A stretch of 64,000 nucleotides of DNA, taken from contig JAKSXM010000007.1 of NCBI GenBank assembly GCA_022575985.1, forward strand, positions 35,156,501 to 35,220,500. Direction: 5' to 3'. This document shows positions 45,932 through 57,424 of the stretch, piece after piece. Position 1 is the first letter of the stretch, and each line of letters starts with the position of its first letter. The translations under genes and the position numbers were made by a program. The notes under the pieces are model-generated. The model was not told the origin of the DNA, did not search any database, and worked only from the letters and a program-made list of their open reading frames with translations. Source of the DNA: Anagrus nilaparvatae (lineage: Eukaryota; Arthropoda; Insecta; Hymenoptera; Mymaridae).

Positions 45932-46843
45932 GGCATTTTTAATGAATAAAATAAATAATTACCTTTGATGAAAAAATATGAAAATTTTTTGTTATATATA
46001 TACACGTTTAATAAAATATATCACTAATTTATTAAGTTAAAAAAAATTATAAATAACAGAATATAGGATAAATACACAATTTTTTTTATACATAAGAAAA
46101 ACACGTGATTATTTATATAGAGTTTTTTATAAGTCGGCTAACGCCGACTATAAATGAATAAGTGTCGGATAATGGGGTACATTCTGTCTCTTGTGTATTA
46201 ATATTTTTTATCCACTTTTAGCTTTGGAAAATATGCAAAATGGTCCTGCATGCTGGAAGAATTAAAATTTTTAAAGAACTTATCATGGAAGCTAGTCTCT
46301 CTCGGAAAACATATAGTATAAGCACCTGCCATCTAGCGGTTATATGCTGAACGCGAAAAAACAGTTATTGGAAAAACTAGTATCCCTCAAATATTGTATC
46401 AACTTATGCTTATTCAAGAGATACGTAATAGAGATATTACTTTGCAGTTTGGATAAGCCATAGTTGTACGCACATTTTGTATAAATCGAGACACTAAGAC
46501 ATACGCATGAAAGTACTTTAATAATTTTAGTTATTCCAGCATAGTATAGGTGCATTTAATGTATGCTTTCCAGGGCTAAAGTGGATAAATATATATTATT
46601 TAGTCGCACAATAGGCATGAGAAGTCTACAGTTTGGTTATACAGTAGGCACGAGAAATCTATAGTATGATTACACAATAAATTTGTATATGTGGCAGTAT
46701 AAGGAGTTGTAAGTCATGAATAATTTTTTTAAAAAGAAGCGCGTGGAAATATAAATTAAAAAGTACAAATGACAATGATTACAATTTTAATTTATACAAA
46801 TGGTTTTAGAGTAAATTATTTTATTTTTTTTAGTATTACACTT
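45932..46843. other. AT-rich spacer, no gene seen
   Basis: Nothing assignable; a short direct repeat (gcatgagaagtctacagt / gcacgagaaatctatagt) occurs near 46613-46665. Confidence 0.4.
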
Positions 46844-47395
46844 TTACAGCAATTCGCCATTCACAATTTCTGACATTATGTTATCAAAAATTTGTGATAA
46901 AATGTTTCGTTTTTTAATTAATTTACTTTCTGATAAAGTTTCATATAAGGTGGTATCTGATAAATCATCAAGATTGCTTAACAGTGACGACGTATGTAAA
47001 GAATCTTCAAAATGGTCACAATTATTTGTCTGTGACGAAATATCACTGCTCCTAACAACAAGCATTCGCTCATACGCTCGTTCGTACTTTCTTAAGCAAT
47101 CGGGATGATAATTTAGTCCTTTTTCAATCACATTATCAACGTTTTCAAAACTTCTTAATCTGTCAGAAACACAATCTGTATTTATTTCAGCAATCTTAAG
47201 CAACTTTACTACATTACTTTTTTGTGTTAGCCTACAATTTTTACTTGATTTATTTTTATAAATATTATTACAAATAAAGCATTTTGAACTATCACCTATT
47301 ACACAGTTATTATCACTCATTGTATTACAAAAACTTAGAAATATCGCTCCGAATACAAAAAAAATCGTGATTTTTCGTTCAACTGCAAAAAACAA
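46844..47395 (-). CDS. Zinc-binding-like protein, unidentified
   Basis: 183 residues. Residues about 39-43 carry CFIC and a later HPDCL block (around residue 97) supplies His and Cys. Between them lies KSNVVKLLKIAEINTDCVSD. The overall pattern (Cys-x-x-Cys, a hydrophobic helix, then YHxxCxxxY) resembles the N-terminal domain of some large repeat-encoded invertebrate proteins. The first 24 residues are hydrophobic and the real start may be the Met near residue 26. It ends with an acidic/serine-rich tail. Neighbours are a tandem array and a decayed Helitron, so it may be repeat-derived. Function unknown. Confidence 0.45.
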   Translation of the reverse strand: MFFAVERKITIFFVFGAIFLSFCNTMSDNNCVIGDSSKCFICNNIYKNKSSKNCRLTQKSNVVKLLKIAEINTDCVSDRLRSFENVDNVIEKGLNYHPDCLRKYERAYERMLVVRSSDISSQTNNCDHFEDSLHTSSLLSNLDDLSDTTLYETLSESKLIKKRNILSQIFDNIMSEIVNGELL

Positions 47396-47639
47396 ACTTA
47401 ATTTCTAGGTTACAAAGTTTATTTATTTGTCCTAACAATAACAAAAACGCATCAATTTCGATTTTTAAATAACTCAAAATATTTTTATTAATTATTTGTA
47501 TTTAAAAAATATATTTTTTTGGTACTTGCTGTTTGGTTCATAAAATAATAATGTTAAAAAAAAAAATAAAACATTTAAGTATCAAATAAAAAAGTTTTAA
47601 TTATTTTAATTTTGTTAATTACAGACACTCATAATAATT

Positions 47640-48365
47640 AATCTAAAGTTGCTTTTTTCCTGGACATTCGAACAAATTTGGTAAAAAAAAATATCTTTTT
47701 CATGTTCATATTAGATAAAAAACATAAATACTAAAAAATGTTTAGAAAATCTAAAAAAAATAGACTAAAATTACCTATTGTGGATACATGAATCATATTT
47801 AGTAAAAACTGATATTATATTCGTGTTCATCGACCCGAAAAACATAAGCAGTTAATGAAAATGTTAAAAACCCCGCAAAATATAACCTCAAAATTCCTAT
47901 TGCGGGCAACTGAACCATTTTCGATAAAAATCTATATAATATTCGTGTTCAGCAACCCGAAAAACATAAGTAATGGATGAAAATATTTAAAAACCCGCAA
48001 AAAAACCTCAAAATTCCTATTGTGGGCAACTGAACCATATTCTGTGAAAACCGATATAATATTCATGTTCAGCAACCCGAAAAACATAAGTAACCCTCGC
48101 GTAAATAAAAACATCCCCGAAAATTAACCTAAAGTTGCTTATTGTATGCAACTGTACCATTTTCGGTAAAAACCGATATCATATTCGTATTCAGCGACTC
48201 AAAAAACATAAGTAACCCTTGCGAAAATAAAAAAATTTCCAAAAATTAACCAAAAGTTGCCTATTGCGGGAAACTGGACCATTTTCGGTAAAAACTGATA
48301 CCATATTCGGGTTCAACGACCCAAAAAACATAAGTAACCCTTGCGAAAATAAAAAAATCTCCGAA
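47640..48365. repeat. Tandem array, approximately 121-bp unit, six copies
   Basis: Units share ttgcctattgtgggcaactg, aaccattttcggtaaaaac, atattcgtgttcagc and aacccgaaaaacataagtaa. Copies start near 47646, 47770, 47890, 48008, 48131 and 48250. The central copies are most alike and the outer ones diverged, as expected for unequal exchange. Confidence 0.88.
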
Positions 48366-48367
48366 AA

Positions 48368-48528
48368 TTCAGAAGCTTTGATCGATTAGTTTCGGATTTA
48401 GCAATTTTAAGATATTAATTTAAATTCGGATTAATTCTTAATTCTGTTTAATAAATAGTTCAAAATTTGTTTCAGAATTACCCTTAAAATTGCTAAATCC
48501 GAAAATACTTGATCAAATCTTCTGATAT
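48368..48528. mobile_element. Small hairpin MITE (about 160 bp) at the Helitron gene end
   Basis: Imperfect inverted ends (tcagaagctttgatc and a matching gatcaaatcttctga) contain a perfect core cggatttagcaattttaag. It truncates the helicase frame, which closes in the right end. Confidence 0.75.
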
Positions 48529-48986
48529 TTGGCACATTTATTATGTATCAAAAGACTACCATTTTGCAAACGGGTTCCATTACATAAACCATTTTTCACA
48601 TTTAAATTACGTAATAATATTACGATGGGACTAATTTTCAATTCCAATTTATGTAATAGCAATCCATTTAGAATTAATGAATTCAAAAACTCAATAGGTA
48701 TATACTGAAAATTTTTGGAATTATCATTTTCATCTATCGTTTCAACACTAAAATGTATACGTTTTTTACCAGATATTTTATCAAAAATTTCTGAATTAAT
48801 TTTAATTACATCTTCAGTAGTTAAAGCTAAAATAATATTACTACTGAATTCAGGATTGAAACAATTTAATTTTTCTCGAAATATTTTATTGATTAAATTA
48901 CAATTAGAATGATTATTTTCAGAAATATGTATTAGATTATTAAATTCAGAAAAATTATTATCATATACACCATTACCTACATTCAT
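48513..48986 (-). pseudogene. Helitron helicase, C-terminal segment
   Basis: 157 residues. ILALTTEDVIKINSEIFDKI, then IPIEFLNSLILNGLLLHKLE, IVILLRNLNVKNGLCNGTRL. This is the Pif1-like C-terminal block of Helitron proteins (YPVEFLNSL..GLPPHKL, IMLLRNLDP..GLCNGTRL). The C-terminus is cut by the adjacent MITE. Confidence 0.85.
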
Positions 48987-49463
48987 ACAAACATTATTAA
49001 AAGTTTCTTTGGATCAAGTAATCTTAGATTTTTTGTTAATTTAAATTGTTTAAATTTTGGCCATAACTTACTACTTTTAACACAAGCTTTAATAATATCA
49101 TTTGGATTACCTTACTTAATAATAGGTAATGTTTGTCAAAAATCACCTGACAGTACAACGTATTTAATACCAAATATGTAATTATTATTACAAATATCTT
49201 TTAAACAAAGATTCACACATTCAAAAGCATCTTTTGGTACCACTGATATTTCATCCCAAATAATAACATCAACATTTCTTAAATATTCTGCATATGCAGA
49301 ATTTGCTTTAATATTACATACTATTTCACGTGTAATAATTCACGTGTAATAATAAAACATATATAAGCTGTTTCTCCGAAAGGCAATAAATTTGCAGCAA
49401 TACTAGTCTAAGCAATACATTCAAATCTAATAAAATGTTTTTTTAAATTTTTAAAAAATTTAT
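48987..49463 (-). pseudogene. Helitron helicase, central segment (badly decayed)
   Basis: Between the two open frames the minus strand gives recognisable scraps in several frames, including SIAANLLPFGETAY (helicase Ia-like, 'GIAATLLPGGRTAH') and a strand resembling the 'IIWDEI' Walker B region. A perfect 18-base tandem duplication (cacgtgtaataatt..., about 49327-49351) lies within it. Confidence 0.6.
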
Positions 49464-50030
49464 TCAATACATAACTTTTACAGTCTCTCCAGGAACATCT
49501 ATAAATACCAATTTACTACCAATTTTCTTAAAGGCAGAAAAATTTAAACATTCATAAACATTTTTTTGTTCTACAGATAAATTATTCATCGTATTTGGGA
49601 ATGATTTTTCATCGATTTCTTGATCATTAACTTTAAAAGTGTACTTATTAAATGTGTTATCGTATTCTGAATTAATTCCAAATTTTTCTAGATTTAAACC
49701 ATGTGTTAATAGAATAGAATTTATAGTTTCTAGAGCACGGTGTTCAGCAACTTTTGGATCTAAACATGGTAATATAAAATACTCTTTATATTTATCATAC
49801 AAATCTGATGCATTTATTGGTAAATGAAATACTAATATGTACGCAAATAATTCGCACAAAGCATGTGGAAATTTATATTGCACAGCTTCAGCTAAACATT
49901 TATCCCATTCATCATCAGGTGACACAATATTTAATATCCATGCTGTTTCTAAATCTGAATCATAAATTATATTATTTACAGTTCTCTGATCAACAAAGGA
50001 TGTAGCACCTCTTACATGTAACAACAACAT
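49464..50030 (-). pseudogene. Helitron protein, region before and including Walker A
   Basis: 188 residues. LLLHVRGATSFVDQRTVNNI, DDEWDKCLAEAVQYKFPHAL, then LSVEQKNVYECL and KLVFIDVPGETVKVMY. The last corresponds to the Helitron Walker A (GPGGTGKT), here VPGETVKV, so ATP binding is lost. Confidence 0.87.
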
Positions 50031-50215
50031 TCGTAAATAATATCTTTCTATATCTTTACGATTAACGAATTACATTCTAGGGATAATAGCTTTTTTTTAA
50101 TTTTTACGAGGCAACCATTCTTTACTTTTTTTATGAAATACATAATGATAGGGTATTTCAGTGTAGAAATATTTTCTGGCATTTGGATCCCTTTTATTTA
50201 AATTAAGCCACGCTG

Positions 50216-50791
50216 TCAAAGTCGTTTCAAATTGATTTTTACTGATTTTAAATTATCTATATTTTCTTCATTAAAATAAACTTGTTGCTCATTTTCTAAA
50301 TGGACTGCTAATCTATAAACACAATGTAACAATTCATTTAACTTATACTCATAAAGTCTATAAATTGCTTCAGGTGAACATAAATAACGAGTTGATAAAT
50401 TGATTAATTTCATCGTAACAAGCATCATCTTTTTCATTATTCTGATTGGCATTAGAATTATCTTCTGACTGACATCTTCTGAAATATTATTAATTAATCC
50501 AATCATAGTTTTATCGGAACCTTTAATAATATACTTAAATAAATATTTTATAGACTTAATATTACAACAAATTTCAACATTTATGTGACATTCAAATTTT
50601 AGTAATAAATATGAATTATATGAAACAGAATATCTATTATCAGCAACTTTAGGATTCTTAGAATTGGGATTATATACTATTTGTCTACCATAAAAACGGC
50701 GACGATATTTTGGATAATCATTATTATTATTGTAATTGGTTTCTTCAAAAAATTCTTTAGGAAAATTTTTAATACATTTATTATTTTCCAT
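50216..50791 (-). pseudogene. Helitron Rep domain, catalytic tyrosine part
   Basis: 191 residues. Contains YRRRFYGRQIVYNPNS, VADNRYSVSYNSYLLLKFEC, HINVEICCNIKSIKYLFKYI and IKG. This matches Helitron Rep motif 3 (Y..KY..KG) that supplies the catalytic tyrosines. An Asn-rich expansion (NYNNNNDYP) is present. Confidence 0.87.
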
Positions 50792-50851
50792 ACAAGGCTA
50801 ATTTTTATTTTGTTCGTTACACGAGCCATGTATCATGTGTTGTTTTACCAA

Positions 50852-51244
50852 TTAAAACAATTTTGGATATAAATTTTTGTCAGGTATTTCAGCTGATATT
50901 ATTCCATTCACTTGGGCAGCGTTTCTTACTTTATATGCATCTAAAAAAATTTTTAAATAAATTAACAAATGAATATTAGGTAAGCCACGTTTTTTAAACC
51001 CTATGATGTAAACATATGCTACGACACAACTAAATAAACGATTTTCTATTATTTCAATTTTGAATAATTTTATTTTTTCATGAAAAAATTTTGCTAATAA
51101 ATCTGGTTGGTCCATTGCTGTTTCATTTTGTCGCAAATTATTTTTTATTTCAAGCCAATTAGGATTTGAAGTCATCGTAATAAATAGATCGGGCTTCCCA
51201 TAGAACTGCATCATTGCTAAAGTATCCAACATTTTCTCGTTCAT
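50852..51244 (-). pseudogene. Helitron Rep domain, HUH part
   Basis: 130 residues. DTLAMMQFYGKPDLFITMTS, NPNWLEI, then VVAYVYIIGFKKRGLPNIHL. The HUH nuclease motif, normally PHxH, reads PNIH, so the first metal-binding His is lost. The end is out of frame. Confidence 0.85.
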
Positions 51245-51377
51245 AGCACGAGGACCAGTACGATGATGGTAAAATTAGCATTTTTCCTATTTTTTGACGA
51301 TCATCAGCATATTTATTATGTACATAATCCATTAATCCTTGATATAACTCTGTTCTTAAGGGGTCTTGCGCTTTCAA
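51159..51377 (-). pseudogene. Helitron Rep domain, N-terminal part
   Basis: 72 residues including DPLRTELYQGLMDYVHNKY and GKMLILPSSY, the block just before 'DAMAI...GKPDLF' in Helitron proteins. A frameshift separates it from the HUH part, and the upstream portion is missing. Confidence 0.75.
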
Positions 51378-51427
51378 ATGCTATAATTTCGAGGAAAGTT
51401 TGAGTGGTTATAAAAAAAAACTGCGTA

Positions 51428-52865
51428 AGGGTCGTTTTACCTAAATATATCGATATTTTAGCTGATTTTCAAGTTAGGATTGTGAAATAACGGATAGAGA
51501 TATTTGAATCAAATTTATTTTACTGTTTAGAAATATATTAATAATTTAAAAAAAAAAAATTTTTTTGTTTTTTGTGACGTCATTTTTGCGTGAGAGAGGT
51601 GTTCTTGCGTCTCTGAAAAAAAACTCCAAAGTTATGTACAGGATATCTTGACTTAGGATAATTTAAAACATACAATAAAAAAATTTGTAAGTTAAAACCC
51701 GTAATTTCGGGATGACGTCGAGTTTTTTCAAAAAAATTAATTAGGAACAAAATGGCGGCTCCACAAAGTTAAAATGAAAAAAAAAGCCTATAATTTTCGA
51801 GCAAAACAGCTGTAAAAATTTTTTGAGAACATAAAAAAAAATTCCGAAATTAGTGCATTTATTAAGTTGCTTAGTAAATTTAAAGTAAATCGGTGCAGAA
51901 GTTATCGCGCAATCGTGTGCATGGTTTGCAAAGACGTTGTTTCGAGTAAAACGACTTTGAAGTTTTGGAAAAATTTTTTCGGTAGTTTTAGTTAGTAAAT
52001 TATTAATTTTTTTTTTTTACGTAAAGGAACTTACAATAAAAAAAATTAGACCAAAAAAATGAAAATCAGTTGAGTAGTTTTAGAGAAATCTTAATTAGAA
52101 GGTGTAAAAACGTAGTTTTCTAAATAAGAATAAAAATTTTTTTTTCGTAGAAATTTAACAAAACAATTTTTTTTTTTTGTATATTTAAGTATATTTATAA
52201 GTCATCAGTGATTTTTGGAGCCATAAAGTTATCTTTCTCGTTTTCATACTGAACCTGTAGCTGATTTTACCCCTACTGCTGGGCCGATTTGCTATTTTTT
52301 ACCATTTTGGCACGGGTAAATTTGGCGTCATAAACAATCGCGAATATTCATGGATACACTACTTATATGGATATCACATTCAAAAAAAAATGTGGCTAAT
52401 ATTAAAAAGAGAGATTAGATATGTTCCGACCTTTTATCTTTTTCTAATAGTAGGAGTAGGGAAGATATTCTTTTAAGTTAGTAAAGGATAGCGAGTCGGA
52501 ACAAAAATTTCTAGCAGTAGTAATTTCTCACTTATAGGTTCTTATGTATCGTGTTATATCTATAAAATGTTGTATCTATGCGAATATTAGCAAAATTTGC
52601 TCATAATTTCTATCAGTGACCAGTTCCGACATAATTTCTAACTATTTAACAATAGTTAGAAGATATGTAAGATAATAATAGAGCCATACCGTTAAATTTT
52701 ATCAAAAGCACGTTTGACGGTGCGCGCAAAACAGGCCAAAAAATATTCTTAGGGCGGAGGATTTAAAAATAAATTTTTTTTACATACTCTTGAGACATAT
52801 ATAAAATAATTAACATGAAAAAAAAAAAATTGATTATCAAAAAACAATTTAGGTAAAACGACCCT
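51428..52865. mobile_element. TA-flanked non-autonomous DNA element, 1438 bp
   Basis: Ends AGGGTCGTTTTACCTAAAT and its reverse complement at 52847-52865 are each bordered by TA (51426-51427, 52866-52867), a Tc1/mariner-type target. The interior has no transposase frame. It contains long A/T runs and one GC-richer block near 51590-51720. Confidence 0.85.
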
Positions 52866-52950
52866 TAAGCTATTTGGAAAATTTTTTTTATTGATTTTGT
52901 ACATTATTATTAGGCAACCTTCCTTTTTTTTTTTTTTTAATTTTAAGTAC

Positions 52951-53060
52951 AGTGGAACCTTCTATATCTGTATCAATTAAAATCACTAGTAGTCCGGATA
53001 TTAAAATTATCCGGATACGGGAGCAACTTCAATTTTATTAATAAATGATTAGGATAAAAA
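52951..53060 (+). mobile_element. Single pogo-like terminal repeat
   Basis: The tract tacagtggaaccttctatat is the typical start of insect pogo/Tigger-like elements, and an internal tccggata...tatccgga palindrome follows. No matching opposite end was found, so it is a truncated remnant. Confidence 0.45.
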
Positions 53061-53455
53061 GATTTATTTTAACAAGATTTTTTTTTTTTTAATTTTTCTC
53101 TTTATGCATGTCTATTTATATTTTCAAAAATTTTAAATAAAAAAAAAATTTAACAAACATTTTTTTTTTCACAAATTTTTAATTTTTATAAATTTAAAAT
53201 TAAAAATCTAAAATGTAAATGTAAATGTTATTTTACAAAATTTAATACACTATTATAACAATGTAACATTATAGCCTAATATAGATACAACGATATAAAA
53301 TTTTTTTTTTTTTTTAATAATTTGTGTGTGCAATAATAATATAAAAGTTAACAGCATAATAATAGCAGTAGTAAGCACAGTAGTACAAACGATAGCATTC
53401 AATAATTAGAATTTAGTCAATAATAGCAAGTAATAAATAAATAACATAGTATATA

Positions 53456-53552
53456 GGCCAGCCGTGGCCGAGTGGATTAAGGCGCGCGACCTTTAGTGTA
53501 TATACTATAAGTATATTCATGGGGGTCGTGGGTTCGAGTCCCCTCGATGACT
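53456..53552 (+). tRNA. tRNA-derived promoter head (class II, Ser/Leu-like)
   Basis: Box A tGGCCGAGTGGattaaggc and box B gGGTTCGAGTCCC are intact and correctly spaced with a long intervening region, as in class II tRNAs. The acceptor stem does not pair and the anticodon arm is disrupted by an AT-rich insert, so this is a SINE head and not a functional tRNA. Confidence 0.6.
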
Positions 53553-54069
53553 TAACAGTTTTTATTTTTCAATTAATTTAAAAATTAATTGTCAAGTGAA
53601 AACTTTTAAGTTATATTGCGACTTATGGCCCAGGAACTTGTTTCCAGCATAGTATTTAAAAGAAAAATCGAATACTATGAAGAAAACAAGGCTCCGCGCT
53701 ATGCTAACAGAGGTTTTCTGCAGTTTCCTCTGAGCCAGGCAAATGTCAGCATAGTTCCCATAAGATCTGAAGACGGCTGCGGACGCATTTATCCCCTCAT
53801 TAAAATAGAAAGCTCGCAACCATTAATCACGTAACTACTTCCTCCTGCAAAAACCCATATTAAAACAGATTAAAACAGTTTTCTAAAAGGAACGATTGGT
53901 ATATTGTAACATAGACGATATACCGGCTTCCCTAAGAAATAAAAACATTAAAACAGTACAAAAGGTTGTGGATGCATGGTGTGGTTGTTGTACTCTCTGC
54001 AAGACAATCCAAAAAGGGATTAAAGTGCGGAGGATAAACAATAATAAAAAAAAAAAAAAAAAAAAAAAA
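53456..54069 (+). mobile_element. tRNA-headed SINE-like retroposon with poly(A)
   Basis: Flanked by a 14-bp duplication ataacatagtatat (53441-53454 and 54070-54083). The 5' end is tRNA-like. The body (53560-54045) is richer in G and C than the flanks, and a 24-base A run ends it. These are the hallmarks of LINE-mediated retroposition. The body is unusually long for a SINE and contains an open frame of 72 codons (53616-53834), so it could be a tRNA-mRNA chimeric retrocopy. Confidence 0.85.
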
Positions 54070-54164
54070 ATAACATAGTATATTAATATATAACTCAAAG
54101 TTATATTACATTTAAGATAACGTCATCAATAGCATAATTCTAGCCTATGTCACAATTCTATATG

Positions 54165-55169
54165 TTAACTGCACTTAAAGCCCGAGTCGTCATATGTATG
54201 ACTTAAGGTTTTCAAATGAGCAATTAAGGCTGTCTTGAAAGATTTTATGGAAGGAAGGAACCATATTTTAGAAGGGAGTGAATTCCAGCTTTTTGTACCT
54301 TGTTCTTGAAAGGAGGAATTTCCATACCATTTTTCAAGATCAGGCATATCCACTTCACGAGTTAGTAGATCACCTCTTGCTGTTTCTTTTGAGACGTACT
54401 TAACAAAAATATGAGTCAAATATTCAGGTCTATGTAAGCGAAGAATTATGTACATGATTATCAATGTAAAATACATTCTACGCATGTAACAAGTTAACCA
54501 CCCTAGTCTTTCTCTATACGGAGTGATATGATTGTCCCTACGAACCCCAAAAATTTACCTTAAACAAGAGCTACTCAGCATCTGAATGCATCGGAACAAC
54601 CAGGGCCTGTAAAAGTTTGTTACGTAGAGCTTCCATTGTACATTGTCTGATAAACCTGACTGTGTCCTCTACACTACCCTATTAACTTTTTTACCTATTG
54701 ATGTTATATGCACTTTCCAATTTAATTTGTTACCAAGTATGACTGCTAGGCTTTTGACTTCCTTAACAAAAGGAACAGTAATTCCTTCACTTATTTTAAC
54801 ACCAGAAAGCTTCAGCTTTTCTATTTGGTCTATAAAGTAGCTTGTACCAAAATAGATTGCCTTTGTTTTATCAGGGTTAAGTCTCAAAGATACAGTTTTT
54901 GCCCAGTCATTGATGTTGTAGGCTGCTAATCATAGTTTATTAATAGCTTCATGTATATTCTAAGGTGACGTTTGTATGTGTATTTGTAAATCATCTGCGT
55001 ATAGTAGATGATAAATGTCATCATGAAGATATTGTTTAACGTCATTAACGTAAATACAAAACAGGAGAGGTCCTAAAACAGACCCTTGCGGGACACTAAG
55101 ATTGACTTCAAGTGTAACTTCAAGTTCTACCTTGGTCAAAAAAACGATTTTTATTTTAGTACCAGGCAC
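54165..55169 (-). pseudogene. LINE reverse transcriptase fragment (Jockey/CR1-like)
   Basis: Three frames in series on the minus strand. 54960-55169 has VPQGSVLGPLLFCIYVNDV then YHLLYADDLQIH (motif B and catalytic YADD). 54669-54887 has LRLNPDKTKAIYFG and LGNKLNWKVHI. 54165-54485 has the C-terminus with MRRMYFTLIIMY and YGNSSFQEQGTKSWNSLP. The gaps hold readable joining sequence with stops. The part 5' of motif B is missing. It differs clearly from the R1 elements elsewhere in the window. Jockey/CR1 membership is judged from motif wording only. Confidence 0.8.
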
Positions 55170-55450
55170 ACCAAAACATCAGAGACTTAACCCAGTTGAA
55201 TATACTTCGGCTTCTTGTATTGACTTTTAGGAATAAAACTTCCAAAAAATATAATATTAAAATTAAATAAATATGTATAATCTTAATATTTCTTAAAAAA
55301 TACTTTAAAAAAAAAATTATTAAACAATATAAAACTGTAAAAGAACTTACATTGGTTAATTTTTTAAACTAAAAAAAAATATCAGCTACGACCAGGACCA
55401 CGCCAGAAGCATCTGCGTAACCTGATTGAATATGCAATCTTCAATAACAT
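55120..55450. repeat. Left flank repeat, inverted copy at about 57825-58150
   Basis: accttggtcaaaaaaacgat, cagagacttaacccagttg and ctgattgaatatgcaat reappear as reverse complements around 58050-58150 and 57825-57850. The 2-kb palindrome therefore lies inside a larger inverted duplication. The copies contain a short repeated motif (atattcaactgggttatg) that could once have been exon sequence. Confidence 0.65.
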
Positions 55451-55456
55451 ATATTA

Positions 55457-57424
55457 TACACACCGTGCTTGAACGTACCGGAAAGTTGACCTAAAATGAC
55501 GACAAAATCGGCTTGGGCAGAATTTTAATATATATTTTTTTACGTCGATTCCTTCCTACTAGAAAATACGAGCTGCTCGTCTGCCCGACTTTCATGGGAC
55601 CTATAATTGCATATTTTAAGTTTTTTTAAATTAATGACTTAAATTGCCGCCAAAATTTTATTTCTTCATAAAAATAACTTCTATAGGTCTCAAAAATTTT
55701 TTACAAGCCTCACGCTTCCAACAATTCCTTACTCGTCTCTTTTCATTGATCTGTTTTCAAAATATGATAATTTAAAGTCAGAGTCTCAATTTAAGAATTT
55801 TTAAAAAAAGTCATTTTTATCATTATCTTTGAAAAACTATATCTCGGAAACAATTCAATAATTCAATGAAAAGAGACGAGTAAAAATTTTTTAAAAAATT
55901 TAAGCTTATAGAAAATTTTTGAGACCTATAAAACAAATTTTTATGAATAATTATAATTTTAGCAATAATTTAAAAATTGGTCATTTTAGGCTAAAAATGG
56001 GCCTTTAGTTTATTTACTATAACGATGAAAGAATTAGTGTTATAAAATTGCGGTTTACGGGGCTTGAAAAGTTACACTTACACCAAAAAAATAAAACTAA
56101 CCAGAAGTTTTTTTTGCCGTTGAACCAATTAAAGCCCCAGTGTAATAATGGTCTACTTGCAATGACTTCAAATATTAGAAGAGGTTTTCCTTAAATAAAA
56201 TATTAATTTATTATAATATATAATTTCATTTAGAAAAATTTATTATTATTAATACAATAAAAATTTTATTTGCGTTTTTGATTATATATAAAATAAATTT
56301 GTCTTTATAAAAAATAGTAATCATTTAAAGTATTTTAGTACCCTTTAAAAAATATTATGTAAAATAATTGAAGCCTAATACTTTTTGTCTAATACTTTTT
56401 CTATATTAAATATATATTTAAAAAAATAAAAAAACTTTTAAAAAACATATGTATAGTTATAAACCATTATAAACTGCACAAAAATCTTACAAGTTTAGTG
56501 AATAATAAAATTAATAAAAGATAAAATAAAATGTAATATTTTTTTGTTAATAAAATTAAAAATTACCATTATTTGTAAAGACGAAATTATTTTATATATA
56601 ATCAAAGGCAAATAAAATTTTTACTATATTAATAATAATAAATTTTTCTAAATGAAATTATATATTATAATAAATTAATATTTTATTTAAGGAAAACCTA
56701 TTCTAATATTTGAAGTCATTGCAAGTAGACCATTATTACACTGGGGCTTTAATTGGTTCAACGGCAAAAAAAACTTCTGGTTAGTTTTATTTTTTTGGTG
56801 TAAGTGTAACTTTTCAAGCCCCGTAAACTGCAATTTTATAACACTAATTCTTTCATCGTTATAGTAAATAAACTAAAGGCCCATTTTTAGCCTAAAATGA
56901 CCAATTTTTAAATTATTGCTAAAATTATAATTATTCATAAAAATTTGTTTTATAGGTCTCAAAAATTTTCTATAAGCTTAAATTTTTTAAAAAATTTTTA
57001 CTCGTCTCTTTTCATTGAATTATTGAATTGTTTCCGAGATATAGTTTTTCAAAGATAATGATAAAATTGACTTTTTTTAAAAATTCTTAAATTGGGACTC
57101 TGACTTTAAATTATCATATTTTGAAAACAGATCAATGAAAAGAGACGAGTATGGAATTGTTGGAAGCGTGAGGCTTGTAAAAAATTTTTGAGACCTATAG
57201 AAGTTATTTTTATGAAGAAATAAAATTTTGGCGGCAATTTAAGTCATTAATTTAAAAAAACTTAAAATATGCAATTATAGGTCCCATGAAAGTCGGGCAG
57301 ACGAGCAGCTCGGATTTTCTAGTAGGAAGGAATCGACGTAAAAAAATATATATTAAAATTCTGCCCAAGCCGATTTTGTCGTCATTTTAGGTCAACTTTC
57401 CGGTACGTTCAAGCACGGTGTGTA
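55457..57424. mobile_element. 2-kb near-perfect palindrome (foldback element)
   Basis: Ends TATACACACCGTGCTTGAAC and reverse complement. The arms of about 980 bp meet near 56440 with a very small centre and differ by only scattered bases. No coding capacity. The flanks are AT-rich and consistent with a TA-type target. Such size and symmetry are rare in stable DNA because of cruciform instability. Confidence 0.88.

Larger units (their letters stand above)
48513..51377 (-). mobile_element. Decayed autonomous Helitron (Rep-helicase)
   Basis: Minus-strand gene remains run from the Rep nuclease through the Pif1-like helicase in the correct order over about 2.9 kb, broken by several frameshifts and stops. 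No Helitron termini could be assigned, because the 3' side is replaced by a MITE and a tandem array, and the 5' side abuts the DNA element at 51428. Confidence 0.85.

Noticed and set aside
47640..48365. CRISPR-like array
   Set aside because: Units are contiguous and diverged with no constant repeat plus variable spacer, and the genome is eukaryotic.
53456..53552. Functional tRNA-Ser/Leu gene
   Set aside because: Box A and box B are good but the acceptor stem does not pair and the anticodon arm is disrupted; target duplication and poly(A) show it is a retroposon head.
54165..55169. Assignment of this LINE fragment to the R1 subfamilies present elsewhere
   Set aside because: Motif wording (VPQGSVLGPLLFCIYVND, LYADDLQI) differs clearly from the R1 copies (APGPDGIPAE, GYADDIAL).
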